Source: Acanthamoeba lenticulata (lineage: Eukaryota; Discosea; Longamoebia; Acanthamoebidae). From it: a DNA stretch of 17,380 bases. The notes below the pieces were generated by a model. The model was not told the origin of the DNA. It did no database searches and saw only the letters and a program-made list of their open reading frames with translations. Shown piece after piece: positions 7,547 to 16,713 of the stretch (position 1 is the first letter of the stretch; every line of letters starts with the position of its first letter). The translations under genes were made by a program, and so were the position numbers. The stretch is taken from contig NAVB01003284.1 in NCBI GenBank assembly GCA_002179805.1, forward strand, positions 1 through 17,380. The letters are read 5' to 3'.

Positions 7547-10500
7547 ATGAATGAAACGGAGGCTGTGGAGGACTACTATGAGATTCTTGAGGTTGTCGGA
7601 AGCGGGTGAGTTTTATGTTGTTAATGCTGCAACCGCTACATATCTTTCTCTCCTATCTCCCTAGCTTGAGTAACTCATCCACCACAAAAACACAGAAATA
7701 CTGGCAATGTGTACAGAGCAAGAGATAAGGCAACGGGTCAAATCGTAGCGGTGAAGCGCATCATGTTGGATACAGACGAACCAAATCAACTCAAAAAGAT
7801 ACTGCTCGAGATCAAAAACCTCAAGGACTGCGAAAGTCCCTACATCACCGCCTTCTATGGCAGTTACTTGAAGGGCCAACACCTCTCAATTGTTATGGAA
7901 TTTTGTGGCCTTGGTTCGCTTAAGCGTCTCATGACCAAGCTGCGATCGCCCCTCGCCGAACGCGAAATCGCGGCTGTGCTTCATCAAGTTCTAAAAGCTC
8001 TCATCTACCTCCACAATGCCAAACTGATCCACCGAGACATCAAAGCCGAGTGCGCTCCCCCTCTTGCTTGCTTGCTTTTTTTTTTCTCTCTCTTTCTCTC
8101 TCTTTCTTTCTTTCCTCCTGAGCTTCGACCTTTCTCAACTTCGCCTTGCGCGTCATGCAGCAACATCCTTCTGAACGAGCTGGGCCAAGTTAAAGTTGGT
8201 ATGGCACAAGGCCTTCTTCTCTTTCTTCGACTCGCCTCATGATTGACCGCGGGCCTCCAGCTGATCTCGGCGTCGCGACAACGCTTGCACACACGATGGA
8301 CCGGCACCGGACCGCCACGGGCACTCCCTACTGGATGGTGCACCTTTTAATATATATTTTATTTTTTTATATCCTCTTTCGGCCGCGTCAACATGAGAGG
8401 GCCACGAAACCCTCACGCTCGCCGCGGGTACCTTACCTTCTTCTTCTTCTTCTTCTTCTTTTTCTTTGCTGCAGGCCCCCGAGCTGGTGCTGGAGCAGGA
8501 CTACGGGACGGCTGTCGACATATGGTCGTTAGGGATCACCTGCATCGAACTGGCAGAGACCAAGCCCCCCTACTTTGACATGCTCCCCATGCGTGTAGAG
8601 ACCTTCCCCCCCCTCTCCCCAATACGTTCTCCTGTGGCTGCTGAGCTCTACAAGCTGATGCGCTCAACCCCGACATCGTTCTGACGAGCTGTGTTGATGT
8701 GTTACGCTGCGTGTGGTGTGCGGACCACGCACCCCTCTATTGTAATAATAGGCGCTGTTTATCATCGCTTCAGGCGACGACCAGGTACCGACGCTCAAGC
8801 AGCCCGAGGCATGGTCCTCCTTGTTTCGCGATTTCATCGCCGTCTGCCTCGTGCGAGATCCCGAGAAGCGCTACACCGCACAGCAGCTTCTTAACGTAGC
8901 AAAGCACTCCGCCCTACCTCCTTCTTCCACACAGCCTCGAGTGTTGAAGCGCTCAAGCGACCCTTCTTCTCTCTTTACGCTTAGCATGTGTTCGTGTCGG
9001 GCCAAAGCGACGAGGAAAGCATGGAAGTGCTCCGTGAGCTTGTTGCTCGACTTCAGGGCGCGACTTCTAAGCAGGAGAGGCAGGTGTGCCACGACCTCCC
9101 CCCCCACAATCTCCTTCTCTGCTTCTGTGCTTCGGCACCCTTGAGTCTGGGGCTTGGGCTGAAGATGTTGTGGGTGGGTGGTGGACAGAAACAAGTAGAC
9201 GGGGAGCTGGATCGACTATTACGCGACATCTCTCCCGCCGGTGGCCCGCGCGTATCGGGCTCGCTTGGGAGCAAAGCTGGGGCGCAGGTGGCTGCCACTC
9301 TGCTGTCGGAGAAGAGCGGCGCCAAATTGGGCATCCTTTCCACTCAGAAGCTTGTCTCCGAGAGTGGACACGATGAAACGCAGATAGAAAAGCGCACCGT
9401 CAAGGCCGATCACCCAGAAGAGGTCATTTTCGCGCGCTCGACCTCCTCCCCCAACTCCCCATCCTCTACACCGTCGTCATCTTTTCCCTCCGCCCAGCGA
9501 AAAGCCAAGGAGGTGGCCGGCCCTGATGGGCGGAACGAAGATGAAGAACAGCAACATCGCACCAGACTCGCGCGACGGCGCTCGGCGCCTCCGGCCAAGA
9601 AAGCCATCCGCCGACCTGGCGATGAGCTGTTTGGCCTCTGCGACGAATGCTCTCTCTTCACCGAGGTTCGTACCATTACTTTTTACCAGAATTCAGTTTT
9701 TTTTTAACGTCTTATTTTTGGTACAACAATTAAATTCTGACAAAATAAAATAAAATAACAATCCGTAGGATGGGCCGTGGTGCGGAGAGTACAAGCACGA
9801 GAAAGAAAAGGAGAAGATCAAATATGACAGCCGGCACTTGGACGACTTGGTGATGAAGATGATGGACAAGCGTTCGGGCTTGCCTTTGCGAAAGAAGAAA
9901 ATGGGGCTCCTCAAACTCTCCACCATCCTCTACTTCACTGGCACCGACCTCATCGACTGGCTTCTCAAGCGGTGCGCCCTTCCCTTCCCTCTCCCCTCCC
10001 CTCCCCTTCTCGTCGTGGCCATGGCTGGCGGCTCCTGGCCCATGGCTGATGGATGGACGCCGCAGAGTGGATCTACGAGATCGGGACGAAGCTGGAGCGG
10101 TGGCCAAGAAGCTGCTCGTGAATGGCTACATCACCCAGATTACAGAGCGAGAGAAGATCGACGACGAGGAGGCCCTCTTTCGATATGAAAAGGTGTTGGT
10201 CGCGTCCACCACCACCAAGAAGGTACCTCTCTCTCCCCCCTCCAACCGCTCCACTTCGTTTCTATTTTTGTTCTCTTCTTCTTTTTTTGCCGCTTCTTGG
10301 CGGATGGTGGTGGTTGTGGTGGTGGTGAGATGGGGGAAGGTGAGGCTGAGATTGAGGGGGGGGGCATTCCTTTCTTTTTTGAGCTCCTTCTCTTATTCTT
10401 TTTCCCCCTTTTTTTTTTCTGCGTTGTCGTTGTCAAACGCCCGTGTGGCATGACGTCCACCCCAGCCTGTCGCCAGGACCGCGAGCAAGAATAAGTGAAG

Positions 10501-10593
10501 GGAAGGGAGGAGAGGAGAGGGGAGGAGGATGTTGATGTTGATTGGGGGAGCGCCCCTCAACATTACCAAATTACGTGCTTGGAGCGAGCGAGC

Positions 10594-10624
<31 letters not shown>

Positions 10625-11199
10625 CGAGGGAGGGACAGTGAAGGTGGTTGGTTGGTTTGTGTGGTGGTGATGGATGGCGAACAATCGCACAAGCCCAAGG
10701 TATGGTGGTTGACGCGCTTTCTTTTCTTTCCTTCCTTCCGTCCTTCTTTTTGTGTCTCTCAACTGCGTGTGGAAGGATCACTGAGCCAATGGCTTAGTAA
10801 CACACAACACACCACCTTTGGGGGGGGGGACCGTTGCACCACACATGACAGGGGCAGGCAGGCGGCAAGGTGGAGAAACAGTCGGCAGTGCCGTTGCTTA
10901 AGCTTAGTGGCTCGGGCAAGCCAGCAGCCAGCTTGGAGGTGAAGAGCAGCCCGCGGCGGAGTGGAGGCTTTTCCTCGTCACCGCTGAGTTCGCCAGGAGG
11001 AGTGCAGACACCCACGAGCAACAGTGGCATTTCCACGCCGCCCACACCGCCGCCTCCGCCACCGGCGATGATAGCCGAGTCGCCGCGACTTCGCACCAAC
11101 ACGCACAAGTTTGCCACCGACTTTGAAAAGCTGCAGGTGCTTTCCGATCGTCGCCGCTCATGCGCGCCCAACACGCTCAAGCCGCTCAAGCCGTCGTGA
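7547..11199 (+). CDS. GCK/STE20-family Ser/Thr kinase with C-terminal DEP domain
   Basis: Resolved exons: 7547-7605, 7696-8049, 8161-8198, 8261-8337, 8475-8594, 8752-8895, 8985-9083, 9189-9665, 9769-9971, 10066-10222, with a final exon 10870-11199 (tga). Two small exons (10466-10494, 10639-10699) fit phase but are tentative; total is about 715 aa. Kinase domain, residues about 12-268: P-loop GSGNTGNV (18-25), catalytic Lys40, alphaC Glu58, HRDIKADN (Asp134), DLG (152-154) in place of DFG, and GTPYWMAPE, the signature of the GCK/MST branch, with HRTAT upstream as likely activation-loop site. Kinase closure is [19 protein letters not shown] Ser/Pro/Lys-rich linker follows (to about 456). Then comes a DEP domain (about 480-570): [33 protein letters not shown] and LFRYE. 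The tail is Ser/Pro-rich. DEP domains usually bind membranes or GPCR/Rho partners, so membrane-recruited MST-like signalling is inferred. Confidence 0.88.
10223..10869 (+). other. Poorly resolved 3' region of the kinase gene with intron repeats
   Basis: Between the end of the DEP-domain exon and the last exon lie 647 bases whose splicing I cannot fix. One phase-consistent route uses exon 10466-10494 (CCAG acceptor, GTGAAG donor) and exon 10639-10699 (ending in HKPK, donor GTATGG), then joins 10870. Direct splicing 10222 to 10852 or 10870 is also in phase. The region holds C/T-rich sequence, TGG/GTG repeats near 10301-10330, a (GAGC)/(GA)n tract at 10581-10630 and a G run near 10819-10829. Confidence 0.45.
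10581..10630. repeat. (GAGC)n/(GA)n microsatellite in the kinase gene
   Basis: GCGA tetramers pass into a pure GA run and back to GAGC units. The tract sits in a part of the kinase gene that is probably intronic; if the tentative exon at 10639 is right, its acceptor lies just downstream of this purine tract. Confidence 0.9.
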
Positions 11200-11428
11200 C
11201 GACACCTTCCGTCCGCGGAGGAATGAAAATAGAAAATAGAATTTAAAAAGATAAAAGTGACAAGTAAACTTGTACGCACAAGAACATGGCCCGGACAATG
11301 GCACGCAAACTCCTTCTTGGGCTGTGAATTGGTCTTGCCTAACCCCCTTGAGCCATGTTCAGGGTTGCGATTTTTTTGAGTTTTATTCTCATCTCGATGA
11401 TCTTGTGGTGGAAATTGAGCGACGCACA
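11200..11428 (+). promoter_or_regulatory. Gap between kinase stop and FAD synthase start
   Basis: These 229 bp lie between two plus-strand genes and contain the kinase 3' end and the FAD synthase promoter. An AT-rich stretch (about 11223-11265, with ATTTAAAAAGATAAAAG) is the likely 3' UTR/polyadenylation zone, although no exact AATAAA is present. In-frame codons run upstream of the chosen FAD synthase ATG to 11270 but show no family similarity. Confidence 0.4.
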
Positions 11429-12645
11429 ATGAACCCCAGTCTCGCAGCCAAGGTGGAGCGTTCGCTCGCGATCATCAACAAGGCGTTGGACACTTACTCG
11501 TGTTGTGCACCTCTCCCACCGTTCTTCTGCATTTACTGTGAAGTTGCCTTACTCAAAAAATATAGAGATGACGGAGTAGCGGTCAGCTTCAACGGGGGAA
11601 AGGACAGCACGCTCCTTTTGCATCTCGTGCTCTACGCCTACTTGCATAGACGTAGAGCTACCCCCCCCCCCTTCTCGCGTGGCCACTTTGCCTTTACACG
11701 CTCAATCGCATCCTCTGGAACAGAAAGGCGGCATGCATCTGTGGCACACGACGAAACATCAACTGATACCTGCATCGTATCAAGCGCGACGCCGACAAAC
11801 TCGAGCGCGTGGATGCGCGCCCTCTACTTCTGGTTCCCGACGTGCTTCCCAGAGGAGACGCAGTTTGTCAAGGACACCGCGTGCAGGTGTGTATTCTCCC
11901 TCATTGAGGACAACGGCCTCCACTTGAGCTCAAGTGCACATCACCGCGCCATGATTGATTGCCCCTTCATATATTGGCGTGGGCGCTGGGCAGCTTGCGA
12001 CTGCAGCTGGTTCAATCGAGTAGCACCTCCTACCGGCAAGGCCTTGAAGAGATAATAGAAACCGAACGACCGTCCATCCGAGCCATCTTCATGGGCACAC
12101 GACACACCGACCCCTCTTGCGGTATTCTGCCCCTGCCTCCTCCATCCCAATGGAGGAGTTTATTGACGCTCGCGTTTCATTTTTTTTTTTTTTTTTAGCA
12201 CGTCTCGAGGAGTTCTCGCCCAGCACACCCGGCTGGCCTACCTTCATGCGGGTTAACCCCATCCTGGACTGGTCCTACTCTGGTATTCTTGTGCACCACC
12301 CAAACCCTAAATGACCTCATTGAAGCTTCGTCATCACCAACACAATGCCTCTACTGTGCAGAGGTGTGGGCGTTTCTGCTGGCACTCAACATTCCCTATT
12401 GCTCACTCTACGACCAAGGTACCACTCACACGCGTGGTGGCGGCTCGGGCCGAACAACGGCTTGCATGGTGACTCTTTCTCTTCCGTGTGGCTCGTCTCC
12501 GCGGCGTACAGGCTATACCTCGATCGGGGAAGTGAACAACACGACCCCCAACCCGGCCCTACTCAACAACGGAGCCTACGCCCCGGCCTTCACCCTCACC
12601 GAGCAAGAAAAGGAGCGCGCTGGCCGCCAGAATCGGTCCTTGTGA
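11429..12645 (+). CDS. FAD synthase (FMN adenylyltransferase), PAPS-reductase-like fold
   Basis: Exons: 11429-11499, 11566-11886, 11994-12121, 12199-12282, 12362-12418, 12512-12645 (tga), about 264 aa. It transfers AMP from ATP to FMN to make FAD. Visible motifs: [16 protein letters not shown] (PP-loop, residues about 28-43), [61 protein letters not shown], then [17 protein letters not shown] and a C-terminus [17 protein letters not shown]. There is no MoaB/MoCF-like domain, so it resembles the single-domain yeast and plant enzymes, not the two-domain animal FLAD1. Within exon 2, about 50 residues between the PP-loop helix and [11 protein letters not shown] exceed the family spacing. A further intron is likely (for example 11652-11723, GT-AG, in phase), but I cannot fix it. 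GYTSLGSR, usual before NT.PNP, is here GYTSIGEV. Probably cytosolic. Confidence 0.9.
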
Positions 12646-12716
12646 TCTTGGCCGGCATGTGCTGTGCCTCAGGCAGACAACCTTGTAAACATTCGACCAG
12701 GTGCCGTCTAATGGCT
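12646..12716. other. 71-bp convergent gap between FAD synthase and CstF-77 stop codons
   Basis: The two stop codons face each other across 71 bp. Neither strand shows AATAAA here, so the 3' UTRs and cleavage sites very probably reach into the opposite gene and the transcripts overlap. Confidence 0.6.
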
Positions 12717-15700
12717 TCACTTGAAACGCGAGAGCTTGGCCGCTTGCCGTTGACGAAAGATGTCTCTCGCCGGTGGCGCGTTCTGCTGTGTGACTCCGCC
12801 GCTCGGCGAATGCTGCTGTTGGCTCTGCTCCTCGACTTTGCGCTTCCTGCCTCCTCCTCCTCCTCCGTCGCCCAAAGGCGGCGCCTGGTCTCCATTCCAG
12901 ACGACGGGCGATCGCGCGCGCCAACCGGGCAAGTGAGATCACCCGCGACAACAGCCACGCGGAAAAACAAAAACAAACCACACATCCACACGCACGAAAA
13001 CTGTACCGCTGCAAAAGCGCGCTCTGCCGTGTGTTGGGTGGCCGCTGGGATTTCGGCTTGGCGTAAAAGCAGCAGCAAGTTGTCGAGCGGCACCAGAGGG
13101 CCTGCACGCAACCCTCCCCCACAACCCAAAAATTGGCCTTTGGCGGGCTGCTCCCCTCGGGCAGCCTGGTGGGAGAAATACCGCAGTAAGCGTCGGGCGG
13201 CGGGAAAAGCTGCAGGTAGGCCTGCACACGGGCCGCGCCCTCTTGGCCCAGAAGCATCCCACCACCTGCAGCAGCAGCGGTGGTGATGGGCGAGCCCGGG
13301 CCAGCCATGGGATTGGCGCCGGGGCTGAAAGGGGCCGGCGAAAACGGTCCCATTGGGACCAATCCCGTGCCATCCGCGACGCTCGGGTGATGCTCCTGCC
13401 AGCTCCCCCCCCCCAACGCGTTTTTGGTTTGCAACGGATTTGGGGGGGGGGAGGGGAAGGACCCCAATGGGGAAGGAAAGAAACGGCGTGCCAGGAGGAG
13501 AAGGACCAACACACAACAACAAGAAGAGAGCAAGAGGAGGGAGTATAGAGAGAGGAGACGCGAGGGACGTTTGGGTCGGTTGGGAGGAGGACGTGTACGG
13601 TGGGCTGGAAGGGGAGCATACGGGCAGTGTCGGGGCGGGCCGCCACTGCCACGGAGGACTGGGGGGCCCCCTTGCCCCCTGCCGCTGGCCCGGCGGCGCC
13701 CTTGCTGCCGCCCCCGCCGCCAAAGGAGAGCGAGAGATAGGCCTCGGAGGGCTCGCACGGCCACAGGTCAAGATACCGGTATCGCTGCACCAGCGCCGAT
13801 ACGCTCGTCGGCTCTGATGAGCGCTCCCGCCCCCCAAAAAGCCCTCCGCGCGTCAGATCGAGTGAGCCCATTCGAGAGGGAGAGAAAAAAAAAAGGGGGA
13901 TGGGGGAGGGGGGATGGGGAAGGGATGCGCGCTCTACCGAGTTCGGGGAAGAACTGGGCGCGGCGCCGTTCGAGTTTCTGGATGGAGGCGAGGTCGCCCG
14001 CAGCGTACTCGAACTCGAGAAGGGTAAGCCACAGCTCACCCGCGCGCTCGGGAGCCATCTCGGCGCTCCCGATGACCCTCTCGAACACGGCCCGCACGTC
14101 TGCCCCCCCCCCAAACAATCTTGTCCGTCATCTCATTCGATCATCGCCGCGTGCTGATGATGGTGATGGTGATGGTCCAAATCAAACTGACAGAGAGAAA
14201 GGGAGGGAGACCGACAGAGAGAGAGAGAGAGGGAGAGGGAGAGGGGTAGTAGGGACATGTTACTGTTGTCTTCGTTGAGGTGGATGAGGAAGCGGAGGTA
14301 GTGAAGCACGTAGGCGGGCTCCCCGATGAACTTCTTCAGACCCGCATTGAAGACATCGCGCGCATAGTCCACGTTACGATTGGCGTGGTACTCCATCAAC
14401 GCTGCAAGGCGTGGTGAGTACGACAACGGTAATAATGATGATGATGGTGGTGATGGTGGTGATGACGATGACGATGATGCACAACAAAAAGCACAAGAAA
14501 GAGAGGTTTTCATCATGAATGGGTGATGAGTTTGGGTGTGGCAGTAGAGCCAGCGGCCAACGCCTCCAGGAGGCCTCTCGAGGATGATCATCCCTCGGCC
14601 ACTTCAATTGGGGGGGGGGAGAGGGAGAGGGAGAAGGAGAGGGAAGGAGAAAGGAACCGGTAGCCACAAAGAGGTGGTAGGTGGTGCCGGGGCTCTTCTT
14701 GGCCTGCACGAACGTCTTACGGGCTGCGTCAGGTCCCTATATCAGATTGGGAGCATCCCCCCCCCCCAACCCCCAAACCCCCCACGCGCACTCTTTCAGT
14801 CAAGCCGCGAGTTGTGCGGGAAGGAAGGCGAGAAAGAAGAAGAAGAAGAAGAAGAGAAGAAGAAGAAAAAAAAAGGAGGGGGGTAGCAAGGAGAAGAAGA
14901 AAGGAGACCTCGGTACGGCGCACAAACCGCAGGAAATGGATGTAGGCCAGCGTGTTGTTGCCAGCGGTGTGGCGAATGATGCGCTCATAGACTTCCTTGG
15001 CCTCGGCCAGCCGCTTGGACCCTTCGAGCAGGTCGGCAAGGGCCAGGTGCAGAAATAGATTCGTGGGGAGGGCCCCAACGGCTCGCTCGTAAATGGCCAG
15101 CCCCTCCTGCTCGCGGCGCGAGTGTTCCAGTCCAGCCGTGAGCGACGACAACAACAACAAGTCAGGGTCGTTCTTCAGCTGATGTGGTGGTGGTGCAAAC
15201 CTCATGCGCCCCGTTCTGTATGTGATACTGAGCCGCTTCATGCCAGATCTCGGGGAAGTGGTAGAGACCCTGCAGGGCTTGTTCGTACGTGAAGCCGACT
15301 CGCCGCCGCAATCGCTCGTCCGAGGCGCGTTCAGGATTCGATTTTCTACCCCACAAAAAGCGACCCCCCCCCCGCCCCGAACACCATCAGCAATCAGCCC
15401 ATTCTTGGCAGTACTAATGATGGAGGGTGGTGAGGTGGATTTGGTGGGGGGGGGAGAAGAGGAGGAGGAAGAGGGGAACACGGGGCAAAGTACTCAAATT
15501 GGAGGAGACGTCGCCAGAGGCGCACTTGGTGAGTCTCCTGGGGCGAGTGCGTGGGCGGAACGGGGAGCATATTGAACTGGAGACCGTCCATGAAGCCACG
15601 CCGCTCGTGGCACATGGCGCGAGCAGTCATGTACTTGCCAGCGTACTCGGTGAGGAGACCCTTGGCCAGCAGTTTATCGACACTGTTCTCGAAAGCGTCG

Positions 15701-16595
15701 TACTCTTTCCAGAGCATCTCGAGGTTGTTGATGGGACTCTCCACGGCCCGCTGATAGAGACGCCGCACGACGGCCACCTTCTGGCTCTCTTCGAATTGGT
15801 TGGCCGCCTTGGGGCCACCCTTGGCGTACGTAATGTAGTCGCGCCAGATGTGAGTCGCGTTCGGATCCATGCCCATGTGTTCGATCGCGAATTCAAAGGC
15901 GCGCAGGACTGACTCCCGCTCATCGGGTTTGCCTTCCTTAATGAGGCGAATGTAACTCAGGTAGCACCGCCACAGCTCCATGTTGGGGCAAGTGAGCAGA
16001 CACCGCCTAAAAATGTTTTCCACGCTCACGTAGCTGCCCGCCGCCATCTCATGCTCTGCGTATTGCTTCCAGTACCTGCCCTGCACGCACAGCCACATAA
16101 TCAGCTCAACCCCTAAGAGGGGAGAGTCAACTTGAAGAGAAATGGGACACGCACTGCGGTTGGAAAGACGGTGAGGAATCGCTCATATGCCTCGCGCAAG
16201 AAGGTCATGTCGCTGCTGCAGCGGTTAGCTTCATTCAGCAAAGCCAGCCAAGCATCGGTATTGTAACGATTTGCTGCTATGTCAGCCTCGATGCGCTTGA
16301 CGTTTTCGTGTTCCCATCTACTCGAGCGTGGTGGGTCTGCCGCGATAGTCTTCACATTCGCTGAGTCCGTGTCGCTGGTTTGTGTGGTTGCAGAGGTTTC
16401 GTGTGTAGTAGAGGAGGCAGTGTCGGAAGCATTTAAAAGTCGGGAAGCTTCGTGTGCATTCACTGCAGACGACGACGGCAGTGGTTGTACGGAGAGATGG
16501 GCAGGAGGAGCGCCAGAGAGGTCCTCATCTTCCTCTTCTTCATACCCATTGAGAGTGGGCGCGTCCTCAACACGAGGTGGCTGGTGCGCAGCCAT
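12717..16595 (-). CDS. Cleavage stimulation factor subunit 3 (CstF-77/Rna14), HAT-repeat protein
   Basis: Eleven minus-strand exons: 16595-16155, 16080-15494, 15345-15201, 15106-14909, 14736-14658, 14401-14264, 14099-13938, 13813-13599, 13395-13182, 13101-13007, 12884-12717; 814 codons, 813 aa. In mRNA 3'-end formation this nuclear scaffold dimerises through HAT repeats and bridges CstF-64/Rna15 and CPSF. An acidic leader is followed by HAT repeats from about residue 90 to 560. Markers include [132 protein letters not shown] and [12 protein letters not shown]. Then come [16 protein letters not shown], a Gly/Pro/Ala-rich linker, [20 protein letters not shown], a Gly run with RKRK (about 771-774, a possible NLS) and the conserved tail [17 protein letters not shown]. 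Spacing at [14 protein letters not shown] matches plant CstF-77. All junctions keep phase. Confidence 0.95.
14211..14245. repeat. (GA)n/(GGGAGA)n tract in a CstF-77 intron
   Basis: A purine tract of GA and GGGAGA units lies within the intron at 14100-14263. On the transcribed strand it is a CU-rich block near the 5' splice site, while a run of about ten G sits right against the 3' AG at 14100. Confidence 0.85.
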
Positions 16596-16713
16596 GGTGG
16601 CGGAGGCAAAAGAAAATCACAAACAGAACCTAATTTTCTCCAGCCTTTTCCTCAACTGGACAGACGTCTGGCCTGAGGCTTGTTGTTGTACCACCAGACT
16701 GCGGCCGCTGCAC
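16596..16713. promoter_or_regulatory. 118-bp bidirectional promoter between CstF-77 and Rer1
   Basis: The two start codons face outward with 118 bp between them, so both core promoters and 5' UTRs are packed here or overlap coding sequence. I see no TATA-like string in a sensible place on either strand. A palindromic-looking GCGGCCGC occurs at 16701-16708. Shared or coupled expression is inferred from spacing only. Confidence 0.6.

Noticed and set aside
8646..8677. A small kinase exon reading LYKLMRSTP
   Set aside because: Splicing 8594 directly to 8752 gives [12 protein letters not shown], the usual GCK sequence after the PPYFDMLP motif. The small stretch then lies inside intron 8595-8751.
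11270..11428. FAD synthase start at an upstream in-frame Met (11270)
   Set aside because: The extra residues have no counterpart in single-domain FAD synthases and sit in the AT-rich gap after the kinase stop; Met at 11429 gives a family-sized protein.
12345..13286. Plus-strand reading frame of 313 codons across the FAD synthase 3' end and CstF-77
   Set aside because: It uses a different frame from the FAD synthase exons it crosses, runs through the convergent gap into CstF-77 antisense and shows no recognisable domain.
13424..14278. Long plus-strand reading frame of 284 codons opposite CstF-77
   Set aside because: It overlaps well-supported CstF-77 exons on the other strand, and its product is Arg/Gly-rich low complexity with no family resemblance. 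GC-rich antisense frames are often open by chance.
15179..15200. A 22-nt GT...CAG intron in CstF-77 that would join NGAHE to LKNDPDL
   Set aside because: A 94-nt intron (15107-15200) with acceptor GAGCAG is also in phase and gives [14 protein letters not shown], which aligns without gaps to the plant CstF-77 spacing as I remember it. The ultra-short intron is not needed.
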